Shown here: one piece after another, positions 28,073-36,616 of the stretch | Numbering within the stretch: position 1 is the stretch's first letter | Layout of the letters: each line of letters begins with the position of its first letter | Assembly (NCBI RefSeq): GCF_028752835.1 | Contig: NZ_CP087952.1 | Coordinates: forward strand, 1 to 64,000 | Length of the DNA stretch: 64,000 bases | DNA from: Desulfosarcina sp. BuS5 | GTDB lineage: Bacteria; Desulfobacterota; Desulfobacteria; Desulfobacterales; BuS5 | Direction of reading: 5' to 3' | Notes under the pieces: generated by a model | What the model saw: the letters and a program-made list of their open reading frames with translations, nothing else | What the model was told of the DNA's origin: nothing | Databases searched by the model: none | Position numbers and translations under genes: made by a program

Positions 28073-28295
28073 TATGATAATATACTTTTGTGTTTTTCCA
28101 GGAATTAATAGACCAAAATAAAAATTATAGGTGTTTGCGTATGATTGGACATGCTGCGTCCTCAGCGATTTTTGCGGTGAGGAAAGTTTTTTATTATCTG
28201 TATCAGCCCATTATAATTATGAATTAGGGCATTCTACTGATTTTCTAAAATAGAATTTAACATTTTCTTGTTTGTCAGTTTTATTGTCAGTGATA

Positions 28296-28615
28296 GTCCG
28301 TGTGTATCTGTAGCTAATAAACTCATCTCTTTTGAGGAGGAATACAAAATGCCATACGTAACAAGTGTAGAAAAAATTGGTATTGAAAAAGGAATACAGC
28401 AGGGACTGCAGCAGGGAATGCAACAGGGAATACCGGTGGGAATGTTAATAGAAGGCAGGGAGATGATTATTGAAGTTTTAACCGAGCGTTTTGGCAGGAC
28501 AAGCGCCAAATTGTCGAAACAACTTGAAAACATAGATTCACGTGAAAGATTAAAAGCCTTGCTCCGCCAGGCGCTTCGGGTAAAAAACATCAATGAATTT
28601 GAAAACAGATTATAA
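28296..28615 (+). pseudogene. 3' fragment of Rpn-family nuclease gene (array copy 0)
   Basis: Only the C-terminal part of the array nuclease is present: LISFEEEYKMPYVTSVEKIG followed by QQG-type repeats and the conserved tail ending NINEFENRL. The upstream sequence switches abruptly from the dispersed repeat (GTCCGTGTGTATCTGTAGCT, ending 28317) into coding sequence, so the first roughly 240 codons are deleted. It shares the tail variant (EGREM, RERLKALLRQ) with copy 1. The frame is open back to 28268, but that extension is repeat-derived. Confidence 0.8.
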
Positions 28616-28621
28616 GGGTTA

Positions 28622-28801
28622 GGAACGAGGACGAAATAACTTCCCCAACTATGCATCACAGCTTCAGGCCATCTTTGCCCGATATAAAAGTATAAAAATC
28701 TTGAAATAGCTTGCTATTCCTGCAACTTTTATACTTTTAGATCGAACAAACCTAACCTAAATCTGTGCGCCTACTTGTGGAAGTTATTTCGTCCCCGTTT
28801 C
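28622..28801. repeat. 180-bp spacer inverted repeat, unit 0
   Basis: Arms GGAACGAGGACGAAATAACT at the left and the complementary AAGTTATTTCGTCCCCGTTT at the right bound the spacer after each array gene. Inside (28684-28740) lies a second hairpin with 13-bp arms TAAAAGTATAAAA and its complement. Further copies are at 30080-30636 (enlarged by an insertion), 31879-32058, 34869-35048 and 36411-36517 (inner hairpin deleted). Confidence 0.85.
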
Positions 28802-28868
28802 TTATTGAACAGTATACTTTTGTATTTATCTGTGTCCAATTTTTGCCGAGCCGGCATAAATAATAATA

Positions 28869-28896
28869 TGTGTCCGTCCGTGTGGGTCTGTGGCTA
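28869..28896 (+). repeat. Dispersed repeat, array unit 1 leader
   Basis: Copy of the GTGTCCGTCCGTGTGGGTCT-GTGGCTAA repeat immediately upstream of the truncated PP-loop fragment. The same arrangement recurs in every array unit. Confidence 0.75.
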
Positions 28897-28912
28897 ATAA
28901 AAAAAGGTAAAA

Positions 28913-29060
28913 ATATCAAAAAAACAAAAAAAAGTCTGGCATACAATTTTCCGGTGGTTCAGATTCCTCTTTAACAGCCTACCGCATGTCTCTTGAGTTT
29001 GATCAGGTTCATCTCCTGACGTTCCGCCATTTTGGAAAATTTAAGGAAATAGAGTTGTGA
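28913..29060 (+). pseudogene. 5' fragment of PP-loop ATPase gene (unit 1)
   Basis: About 120 bp match the 5' end of the intact gene at 37056, through the region encoding SGGSDSSLTAYRMSLEFDQV and RHFG. It then switches to a new tail (KFKEIEL) and stops at TGA 29058-29060, which overlaps the GTG start of the nuclease gene (GTGA). The ATG is changed to ATA and one extra G (GTCTGGCATAC) shifts the frame, so this copy is dead. Confidence 0.8.
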
Positions 29061-30073
29061 AACAAAACAATCAAGACTATGACAGCCCCTGGAAAGATAT
29101 CCTTGAGGTTTATTTCCGGGAATTTTTGAAGTTTTTCTTCCCCAAAATTGAAAAAGACCTGGATTGGAAAAAGGGATATGTCTTTCTGGATAAGGAATTT
29201 CAGAGCATAGTAAAAGAAGCAAAAACAGGCAGAAGGCATCTCGACAAACTGATAAGTGTATACCGGAAAAACAATCAGGAAACCTGGCTTTTGATTCACA
29301 TAGAAGTACAAGGGACAAAAGAAACGGATTTTAGTGAACGGATGTATGTGTATAATTACAGAACCTACGACAGATATCGACGACCGGTTGCAAGTCTGGC
29401 GGTTTTGACGGATGAAACCGTTTCATGGCGTCCTGAAAGGTTTGTCTACGAAATTTGGGGATGTGAAGCAAGTTTGCGCTTTCCAGTAGTGAAAATTTTG
29501 GATTATAATAATAGCGAAAAAAAACTTTTGGAAAACACCAACCCGTTTGCTATAGTAGTTTTATCGCAACTAAAAGCAATGGAGACCCGTAATGACCCGG
29601 AAGCCAGAACCAGAGTAAAGTTTGATCTGGTAAAGCGGCTTTATCAAAAAGGTTATAAAAAAAAAGATGTGGTTCAGCTTTTTTCATTTATTGACTGGAT
29701 CATGTCACTTCCTGAAGAATTATCCCAACGGTTTTGGGACAAACTCATCTCTTTTGAGGAGGAATACAAAATGCCATACGTAACAAGTGTAGAAAAAATT
29801 GGTATTGAAAAAGGAATGCAGCAAGGAATACAGCAGGGACTGCAGCAGGGAATGCAACAGGGAATGCAACAGGGAATGCAACAGGGAATACCGGTGGGAA
29901 TGTTAATAGAAGGCAGGGAGATGATTATTGAAGTTTTAACCGAGCGTTTTGGCAGGACAAGCGCCAAATTGTCGAAACAACTTGAAAACATAGATTCACG
30001 TGAAAGATTAAAAGCCTTGCTCCGCCAGGCGCTTCGGGTAAAAAACATCAATGAATTTGAAAACAGATTATAA
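29057..30073 (+). CDS. Rpn-family PD-(D/E)XK nuclease, array copy 1
   Basis: 338-residue member of the Rpn (recombination-promoting nuclease/putative transposase) class. The PD-(D/E)XK-like core is at about residues 45-105: LDKEFQSIVKEAKTGRRHLD, then WLLIHIEVQG with the ExQ signature and FSERMYVYNYRTYD. A run of MQQG/IQQG four-residue units follows at about 253-280, then a conserved helical tail. GTG start overlaps the stop of the PP-loop fragment. Related proteins promote RecA-independent recombination in vivo (family knowledge). It is the longest copy and intact. Confidence 0.85.
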   Translation: MKQNNQDYDSPWKDILEVYFREFLKFFFPKIEKDLDWKKGYVFLDKEFQSIVKEAKTGRRHLDKLISVYRKNNQETWLLIHIEVQGTKETDFSERMYVYNYRTYDRYRRPVASLAVLTDETVSWRPERFVYEIWGCEASLRFPVVKILDYNNSEKKLLENTNPFAIVVLSQLKAMETRNDPEARTRVKFDLVKRLYQKGYKKKDVVQLFSFIDWIMSLPEELSQRFWDKLISFEEEYKMPYVTSVEKIGIEKGMQQGIQQGLQQGMQQGMQQGMQQGIPVGMLIEGREMIIEVLTERFGRTSAKLSKQLENIDSRERLKALLRQALRVKNINEFENRL

Positions 30074-30079
30074 GGGTTA

Positions 30080-30636
30080 GGAACGAGGACGAAATAACTT
30101 CCCCAACTATGCATCACAGCTTCAGGCCTGGGGTGTCTAAAAAGGTAACATGTTGATTTGATAATATTTTTTAGACAAATTTCACAAAAAAATTAACGGG
30201 ATATGGTACCTATTTATAAAAAAATTAAATGAAAACAACGAGTTATATTTATATTATTGTTGAAAAAAATAGACGTTCGGTCAACTATTGAAAATGTTGT
30301 ATGCATTTGATTTTATTGGCTTAAATGATATTTTACTTTAAACAGTATAAAGGCCTTTTGAAACATACCAATATCAGTTTTTCCTCACTTTTTGGACCCC
30401 TTAAATTTTGCTTAAAAGCCTTACGAGAATGAGCCTTGCAAGCAATTTTCTTGGGTCCATTTTTGAGCAACTATGTCTGTCGATTTGGACACCCCACTTC
30501 AGGCCATCTTTGCCCGATATAAAAGTATAAAAATCTTGAAATAGCTTGCTATTCCTGCAACTTTTATACTTTTAGATCGAACAAACCTAACCTAAATCTG
30601 TGCGCCTACTTGTGGAAGTTATTTCGTCCCCGTTCC
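30080..30636. repeat. Spacer inverted repeat, unit 1 (with insertion)
   Basis: Same GGAACGAGGACGAAATAACT arms as at 28622, but the spacer is split by a 368-bp MITE-like element after 30128. Outside the insertion, the inner hairpin and flanks match the other units. Confidence 0.8.
30129..30496. mobile_element. 368-bp MITE-like element with 9-bp target duplication
   Basis: Ends TGGGGTGTC and its complement GACACCCCA, with partial similarity extending inward (TGGGGTGTCtaAAaa against TGGGGTGTCcaAAtc). It is flanked by the perfect duplication CTTCAGGCC (30120-30128 and 30497-30505). The uninterrupted site is seen in the other array spacers, which proves insertion. No open frame of note is inside; the source transposase is unknown. 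Confidence 0.9.
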
Positions 30637-30747
30637 TTATTGAACAGTATACTTTTGTATTTATCTGTGTCCAATTTTTGCCGAGCCGGCATAAATAATA
30701 ATATGTGTCCGTCCGTGTGGGTCTGTGGCTAATAAAAAAAGGTAAAA

Positions 30748-30895
30748 ATGTCAAAAAAACAAAAAAAAGTCTGGCATACAATTTTCCGGTGGTTCAGATT
30801 CCTCTTTAACAGCCTACCGCATGTCCCTTGAGTTTGATCAGGTTCATCTCCTGACGTTCCGCCATTTTGGAAAATTTAAGGAAATAGAGTTGTGA
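30748..30895 (+). pseudogene. 5' fragment of PP-loop ATPase gene (unit 2)
   Basis: Same fragment as at 28913. This copy keeps the ATG start but has the extra G (GTCTGGCATAC), so translation leaves the PP-loop frame after about nine codons. TGA at 30893-30895 overlaps the GTG of nuclease copy 2. Confidence 0.8.
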
Positions 30896-31872
30896 AACAA
30901 AACAATCAAGACTATGACAGCCCCTGGAAAGATATCCTTGAGGTTTATTTCCGGGAATTTTTGAAGTTTTTCTTCCCCAAAATTGAAAAAGACCTGGATT
31001 GGAAAAAGGGATATGTCTTTCTGGATAAGGAATTTCAGAGCATAGTAAAAGAAGCAAAAACAGGCAGAAGGCATCTCGACAAACTGATAAGTGTATACCG
31101 GAAAAACAATCAGGAAACCTGGCTTTTGATTCACATAGAAGTACAAGGGACAAAAGAAACGGATTTTAGTGAACGGATGTATGTGTATAATTACAGAACC
31201 TACGACAGATATCGACGACCGGTTGCAAGTCTGGCGGTTTTGACGGATGAAACCGTTTCATGGCGTCCTGAAAGGTTTGTCTACGAAATTTGGGGATGTG
31301 AAGCAAGTTTGTGCTTTCCAGTAGTGAAAATTTTGGATTATAATAATAGCGAAAAAAAACTTTTGGAAAACACCAACCCGTTTGCTATAGTAGTTTTATC
31401 GCAATTAAAAGCAATGGAGACCCGTAATGACCCGGAAGCCAGAACCAGATTAAAGTTTGATCTGGTAAAGCGGCTCTATCAAAAAGGTTATAAAAAAAAA
31501 GATGTGGTTCAGCTTTTTTCATTTATTGACTGGATCATGTCACTTCCTGAAGAATTATCCCAACGGTTTTGGGACAAACTCATCTCTTTTGAGGAGGAAT
31601 ACAAAATGCCATACGTAACAAGTGTAGAAAAAATTGGTATTGAAAAAGGAATGCAGCAGGGAATGCAGCAAGGAATACAGCAGGGAATACCGGTGGGAAT
31701 GTTAATAGAAGCCCGGGAAATGATTATTGAAGTTTTAACCGAGCGTTTTGGCAGGACAAGCGCCAAATTGTCGAAACAACTTGAAAACATAGATTCACGT
31801 GAAAAGCTAAAAGCCTTGCATCGCCAGGCGCTTCGGGTAAAAAACATCAATGAATTTGAAAACAGATTATAA
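30892..31872 (+). CDS. Rpn-family PD-(D/E)XK nuclease, array copy 2
   Basis: Intact 326-residue copy, almost identical to copy 1 through the nuclease core (one visible change, LRFPV to LCFPV near residue 142). It differs in the number of QQG units (MQQGMQQGIQQGIP) and in the tail variant EAREM/REKLKALHRQ, which it shares with copies 3 and 4. Same overlapping GTG start. This copy looks like the intermediate between the two ends of the array. Confidence 0.85.
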   Translation: MKQNNQDYDSPWKDILEVYFREFLKFFFPKIEKDLDWKKGYVFLDKEFQSIVKEAKTGRRHLDKLISVYRKNNQETWLLIHIEVQGTKETDFSERMYVYNYRTYDRYRRPVASLAVLTDETVSWRPERFVYEIWGCEASLCFPVVKILDYNNSEKKLLENTNPFAIVVLSQLKAMETRNDPEARTRLKFDLVKRLYQKGYKKKDVVQLFSFIDWIMSLPEELSQRFWDKLISFEEEYKMPYVTSVEKIGIEKGMQQGMQQGIQQGIPVGMLIEAREMIIEVLTERFGRTSAKLSKQLENIDSREKLKALHRQALRVKNINEFENRL

Positions 31873-31878
31873 GGGTTA

Positions 31879-32058
31879 GGAACGAGGACGAAATAACTTC
31901 CCCAACTATGCATCACAGCTTCAGGCCATCTTTGCCCGATATAAAAGTATAAAAATCTTGAAATAGCTTGCTATTCCTGCAACTTTTATACTTTTAGATC
32001 GAATAAACCTAACCTAAATCTGTGCGCCTACTTGTGGAAGTTATTTCGTCCCCGTTTC
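31879..32058. repeat. 180-bp spacer inverted repeat, unit 2
   Basis: Complete copy of the spacer element with both GGAACGAGGACGAAATAACT-type arms and the inner TAAAAGTATAAAA hairpin, nearly identical to 28622-28801. Confidence 0.85.
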
Positions 32059-32169
32059 TTATTGAACAGTATACTTTTGTATTTATCTGTGTCTAATTTT
32101 TGCCGAGCCGGCATAAATAATAGTCTGTGTCCGTCCGTGTGTGTCTGTGGCTAATAAAAAAAGGTAAAA

Positions 32170-32316
32170 ATATCAAAAAAACAAAAAAAAGTCCGCATAC
32201 AATTTTCCGGTGGTTCAGATTCCTCTTTAACAGCCTACCGCATGTCCCTTGAGTTTGATCAGGTTCATCTCCTGACGTTCCGCCATTTCGGAAAATTTAA
32301 GGAAATAGAGTTGTGA
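32170..32316 (+). pseudogene. 5' fragment of PP-loop ATPase gene (unit 3)
   Basis: The reading frame is open through SGGSDSSLTAYRMS to the TGA at 32314-32316, but the start codon is ATA instead of ATG and Cys9 is Arg (GTCCGC). It overlaps the GTG start of nuclease copy 3 as in the other units. Confidence 0.8.
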
Positions 32317-32471
32317 AACAAAACAATCAAGACTATGACAGCCCCTGGAAAGATATCCTTGAGGTTTATTTCCGGGAATTTTTGAAGTTTTTCTTCCCCA
32401 AAATTGAAAAAGACCTGGATTGGAAAAAGGGATATGTCTTTCTGGATAAGGAATTTCAGAGCATAGTAAAA

Positions 32472-34023
32472 CTCGATGATCAAGTTTTTATGATTAGCTA
32501 AATTTTAAGCTTGAGAGTATAATCACGGCCATTGAAAAATATTAATAATTTTGAAAGAGTCCATTCATAATGCTATTAACTGAATCTGCACCATTTATCA
32601 AACAGTACATTGAAGATCTCAACAATAGCCTGGAGCAATACAAACCTGGTGCGGGATTAACATTTACCCAGAAAGCATGGCTAAGCTTTTGTCTTACCGG
32701 TATATTAATGGTAAATGCTGTATGTTGGGCAAAATTTGAACGGGCGAGTCTGGGCAATTATAAATTAGCAGCTCTATCTTGGATGTTTCGTAAGGGTAAG
32801 ATTTCATGGGACAATTTACTTGTTGGAAGCGTCAGGCGTATTTTGAAAAAATATGGTATCACAAATGGTGTAATTGTTTTTGATGAGTCTGATCGTGCCC
32901 GTTCTAAGAATACAAAGCGAATATACAAGGCTCATAAGCAAAAACACAAAGCAAGCGGAGGTTATGTTAATGGGCAAACAGTTGTTTTGCTTCTTTTGGT
33001 CACAGACTCTATAACCGTACCTATTGGTTTTAAGTTTTACATGCCTGATCCAGTTGTTAGTGCCTGGAAAAAAGAAGAAGAGAGATTGAAAAAAAAGGGA
33101 CTCCCGAAGAGTAAGCGTCCTGTCAAACCAGCATTTAACCCTGAGTATCCGAAAAAAATTCAATTAGCCCTGCTCTTACTTGAGAATTTTAAAAAATATT
33201 ATCCTAAAATTACTGTTAAATGTGTATTGGCTGACGCTTTATACGGTTCAAAAGAATTTATGAATGGAGCCTCTAATATTTTGGGAGGAGTGCAAATTAT
33301 CAGCCAATTAAAGTCAAATCAAAATATACGATACAAAGGTAAAAAAAAGACAATTACGGATTATTTCAACATGATTAACAAAGGTGTAAATTGCACCATT
33401 CGTGTGCGAGGCGGTGAAAAAGTCAATGCAACAGTGAGCAGTGCCCGCCTTAAGGTTGATGCACACGATGGCAATGTGCTTTTTGTGATAGCTCTTAAAT
33501 ATGAAGGGGAAGATGAATACCGTTACTTAGCTGCCACTGATGTGAGTTGGCGCACAGTTGACATTATTCAAGCATATTCTTTGAGATGGCTTGTAGAGGT
33601 TTTTTTTGAAGACTGGAAGCTTTATGAAGGATGGGGACAAGAGGCCAAACAATATGACGAAGAAGGATCAAGCCGAGGCCTGATCTTGAGTCTGTTGCTA
33701 GACCATTGCCTCCTCCTTCACCCTGAGCAGGAGGCCTGCATAGAGAACAAAACTCCCGTGTTTACCGTGGGAAGTCTGCAAAGAAAAACTCAAATGGATG
33801 TTTTGATGGAATGTGTCAAATCTTTGCTGCAACAACAAGATCCCGGTGAAAAACTTAAAGAAATGGGCCAAGTTATCAAAAAAGTTTTCCGACTTATGCC
33901 ATCGGGAAAACATATGAGCGGAAGAACTATAGGTAGATTGGGGCCAACACCTTCTCTATCACGTAAATATTGTCCTTGCTAAGTGCTTTTGGCAAGTTCA
34001 TCATCAAAAACTTGAACATCGAG
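32472..34023. mobile_element. 1552-bp insertion sequence in array copy 3
   Basis: Imperfect terminal inverted repeats start CTCGATGATCAAGTTTTT at the left and, as complement, CTCGATGTTCAAGTTTTT at the right. Flanked by a 5-bp duplication TAAAA (32467-32471 and 34024-34028). The uninterrupted site is present in the neighbouring array copies, which defines the ends exactly. Confidence 0.92.
32570..33982 (+). CDS. DDE transposase, IS4-superfamily
   Basis: 470-residue transposase. The first Asp is likely in GVIVFDESDRARSKN near residue 104 and the second in KCVLADALYGSKEF near 220. A Y-2-R-3-E-6-K signature (YSLRWLVEVFFEDWKLYEGW) lies near 342. It differs strongly from the minus-strand transposase at 26778. 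The frame is complete. Assignment to a specific IS family (IS4, IS701 or other) needs a database. Confidence 0.9.
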   Translation: MLLTESAPFIKQYIEDLNNSLEQYKPGAGLTFTQKAWLSFCLTGILMVNAVCWAKFERASLGNYKLAALSWMFRKGKISWDNLLVGSVRRILKKYGITNGVIVFDESDRARSKNTKRIYKAHKQKHKASGGYVNGQTVVLLLLVTDSITVPIGFKFYMPDPVVSAWKKEEERLKKKGLPKSKRPVKPAFNPEYPKKIQLALLLLENFKKYYPKITVKCVLADALYGSKEFMNGASNILGGVQIISQLKSNQNIRYKGKKKTITDYFNMINKGVNCTIRVRGGEKVNATVSSARLKVDAHDGNVLFVIALKYEGEDEYRYLAATDVSWRTVDIIQAYSLRWLVEVFFEDWKLYEGWGQEAKQYDEEGSSRGLILSLLLDHCLLLHPEQEACIENKTPVFTVGSLQRKTQMDVLMECVKSLLQQQDPGEKLKEMGQVIKKVFRLMPSGKHMSGRTIGRLGPTPSLSRKYCPC

Positions 34024-34868
34024 TAAAAGAAGCAGAAACAGGCAGAAGGCATCTCGACAAACTGATAAGTGTATACCGGAAAAACAATCAGGAAACCTGG
34101 CTTTTGATTCACATAGAAGTACAAGGGTCAAAAGAAACGGATTTTAGTGAACGGATGTATGTGTATAATTACAGAACCTACGACAGATATCGACGACCGG
34201 TTGCAAGTCTGGCGGTTTTGACGGATGAAACCGTTTCATGGCGTCCTGAAAGGTTTGTCTACGAAATTTGGGGATGTGAAGCAAGTTTGCGCTTTCCAGT
34301 AGTGAAAATTTTGGATTATAATAATAGCGAAAAAAAACTTTTGGAAAACACCAACCCGTTTGCTATAGTAGTTTTATCGCAACTAAAAGCAATGGAGACC
34401 CGTAATGACCCGGAAGCCAGAACCAGAGTAAAGTTTGATCTGGTAAAGCGGCTCTATCAAAAAGGTTATAAAAAAAAAGATGTGGTTCAACTTTTTTCAT
34501 TTATTGACTGGATCATGTCACTTCCTGAAGAATTATCCCAACGGTTTTGGGACAAACTCATCTCTTTTGAGGAGGAATACAAAATGCCATACGTAACAAG
34601 TGTAGAAAAAATTGGTATTAAAAAAGGAATACCTCTGGGAATGCAGCAGGGAATACCGGTGGGAATACAGCAGGGTATACCTCTGGGAATGTTAATAGAA
34701 GCCCGGGAAATGATTATTGAAGTTTTAACCGAGCGTTTTGGCAGGACAAGCGCCAAATTGTCGAAACAACTTGAAAATATAGATTCACGTGAAAAGCTAA
34801 AAGCCTTGCATCGCCAGGCGCTTCGGGTAAAAAGCATCAATGAATTTGAAAACAGATTATAAGGGTTA

Positions 34869-35048
34869 GGAACGAGGACGAAATAACTTCCCCAACTATG
34901 CATCACAGCTTCAGGCCATCTTTGCCCGATATAAAAGTATAAAAATCTTGAAATAGCTTGCTATTCCTGCAACTTTTATACTTTTAGATCGAACAAACCT
35001 AACCTAAATCTGTGCGCCTACTTGTGGAAGTTATTTCGTCCCCGTTTT
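34869..35048. repeat. 180-bp spacer inverted repeat, unit 3
   Basis: Complete copy of the spacer element after nuclease copy 3, with both outer arms and the inner hairpin, as at 28622-28801. Confidence 0.85.
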
Positions 35049-35159
35049 TTATTGAACAGTATACTTTTGTATTTATCTGTGTCTAATTTTTGCCGAGCCG
35101 GCATAAATAATAATATGTGTCCGTCCGTGTGGGTCTGTGGCTAATAAAAAAAGGTAAAA

Positions 35160-35306
35160 ATATCAAAAAAACAAAAAAAAGTCTGCATACAATTTTCCGG
35201 TGGTTCAGATTCCTCTTTAACAGCCTACCGCATGTCCCTTGAGTTTGATCAGGTTCATCTCCTGACGTTCCGCCATTTTGGAAAATTTAAGGAAATAGAG
35301 TTGTGA
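35160..35306 (+). pseudogene. 5' fragment of PP-loop ATPase gene (unit 4)
   Basis: Open frame from ATA (not ATG) through SGGSDSSLTAYRMS to TGA 35304-35306, overlapping the GTG of nuclease copy 4. Apart from the lost start codon this is the best-preserved fragment. Confidence 0.8.
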
Positions 35307-36404
35307 AACAAAACAATCAAGACTATGACAGCCCCTGGAAAGATATCCTTGAGGTTTATTTCCGGGAATTTTTGAAGTTTTTCTTCCCCAAAATTGAAAA
35401 AGACCTGGATTGGAAAAAGGGATATGTCTTTCTGGATAAGGAATTTCAGAGCATAGTAAAAGAAGCAAAAACAGGCAGAAGGCATCTCGACAAACTGATA
35501 AGTGTATACCGGAAAAACAATCAGGAAACCTGGCTTTTGATTCACATAGAAGTACAAGGGACAAAAGAAACGGATTTTAGTGAACGGATGTATGTGTATA
35601 ATTACAGAACCTACGACAGATATCGACGACCGGTTGCAAGTCTGGCGGTTTTGACGGATGAAACCGTTTCATGGCGTCCTGAAAGGTTTGTCTACGAAAT
35701 TTGGGGATGTGAAGCAAGTTTGCGCTTTCCAGTAGTGAAAATTTTGGATTATAATAATAGCGAAAAAAAACTTTTGGAAAACACCAACCCGTTTGCTATA
35801 GTAGTTTTATCGCAACTAAAAGCAATGAAGACCCGTAATGACCCGGAAGCCAGAACCAGAGTAAAGTTTGATCTGGTAAAGCGGCTTTATCAAAAAGGTT
35901 ATAAAAAAAAAGATGTGGTTCAGCTTTTTTCATTTATTAAGGGTGTTGCAAAGTAAAAAAACTTTTATAATAAAATCAATTAGTTAACCCAGAAAAACCC
36001 CATTTTTCCGTTATGGCGTAACTACCTGTTTTAATTACTGATAATAGCAATCTTTGCAACACCCTTTTATTGACTGGATCATGTCACTTCCTGAAGAATT
36101 ATCCCAACGGTTTTGGGACAAACTCATCTCTTTTGAGGAGGAATACAAAATGCCATACGTAACAAGTGTAGAAAAAATTGGTATTAAAAAAGGAATACCT
36201 CTGGGAATGCAGCAGGGAATACCGGTGGGAATGTTAATAGAAGCCCGGGAAATGATTATTGAAGTTTTAACCGAGCGTTTTGGCAGGACAAGCGCCAAAT
36301 TGTCGAAACAACTTGAAAATATAGATTCACGTGAAAAGCTAAAAGCCTTGCATCGCCAGGCGCTTCGGGTAAAAAGCATCAATGAATTTGAAAACAGATT
36401 ATAA
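35303..36404 (+). pseudogene. Rpn-family nuclease, array copy 4, split by a MITE
   Basis: The N-terminal 212 codons with the full PD-(D/E)XK core are intact but run into the 128-bp MITE and stop at 35956. The rest continues from 36072. Removing the MITE and one TTATT copy restores a 322-residue frame. This copy has the shortest repeat tract (KKGIPLGMQQGIPVGM). The truncated 217-residue product retains the nuclease core and might still fold. Confidence 0.85.
35939..36066. mobile_element. 128-bp MITE, copy 2
   Basis: Same 128-bp element as 26217-26344 but inverted, with identical 15-bp ends AAGGGTGTTGCAAAG and a TTATT duplication (35934-35938 and 36067-36071). The empty site is visible in the three other array copies. 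The two MITE copies differ at only a few positions, suggesting recent movement. Confidence 0.93.
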
Positions 36405-36410
36405 GGGTTA

Positions 36411-36517
36411 GGAACGAGGACGAAATAACTTCCCCAACTATGCATCACAGCTTCAGGCCATCTTTGCCCGATCTAAATCTGTGCGCCTACTTGTGGAAGT
36501 TATTTCGTCCCCGTTTC
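36411..36517. repeat. Spacer inverted repeat, unit 4 (inner hairpin deleted)
   Basis: Outer arms as in the other spacers, but the inner hairpin segment is absent (GCCCGAT joins directly to CTAAATCTGTGC), so the element is 107 bp instead of 180. Confidence 0.8.
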
Positions 36518-36581
36518 TTATTGAACAGTATACTTTTGTATTTATCTGTGCCCAATTTTTGCCGAGCCGGCAGAGGTAATA

Positions 36582-36613
36582 GTCTGTGTCCGTCCGTGTG
36601 AGTCTGTGGCTAA
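36582..36613 (+). repeat. Dispersed repeat upstream of GxxExxY gene
   Basis: GTCTGTGTCCGTCCGTGTG then GAGTCTGTGGCTAA, ending three bases before the ATG at 36617. Same placement as at the EpsI gene, with no separate Shine-Dalgarno. Confidence 0.75.
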
Positions 36614-36616
36614 AAA

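Larger units (their letters stand above)
26041..28108 (+). pseudogene. Nucleotidyltransferase-domain gene broken by a MITE and an IS4 element
   Basis: The 5' part encodes a Pol-beta-like nucleotidyltransferase core (ILFGSYAYGTPCADSDIDLI, about residues 25-44) of the MNT/KNTase type. The frame is interrupted after 26216 by a 128-bp MITE and after 26764 by an IS. Removing both insertions with one copy of each target duplication (TTAAA, TATGATAAT) joins 26041-26216, 26350-26764 and 28082-28108 into one uninterrupted frame of 205 codons plus stop. The current 3' fragment (26360-26770) borrows its stop from the IS end. The middle part (KEEAIEVLNIAKNIYDN) looks HEPN-like, so a fused nucleotidyltransferase-HEPN protein is possible (inference). 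Confidence 0.8.
32313..34862 (+). pseudogene. Rpn-family nuclease, array copy 3, split by an IS
   Basis: The 5' 53 codons (32313-32471) end where the IS enters; the gene resumes at 34029. Removing the IS and one TAAAA copy gives a 330-residue frame in phase with the other copies. The 3' half contains the IHIEVQGSKETDF core region and a distinct repeat variant (KKGIPLGMQQGIPVGIQQGI). The current 3' fragment could start internally at 34104, but without the first catalytic residues it is probably inactive. Confidence 0.85.

Noticed and set aside
28971-29318. Antisense open frame of 115 codons opposite the Rpn gene, repeated in units at 30806 and 35217
   Set aside because: It recurs only because the array DNA recurs; it lacks a ribosome site and runs through the well-supported nuclease frame on the other strand.
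28296-36404. CRISPR array
   Set aside because: The repeats are kilobase-scale coding units with a QQG-type coding VNTR; no short direct repeats with regular unique spacers are present.
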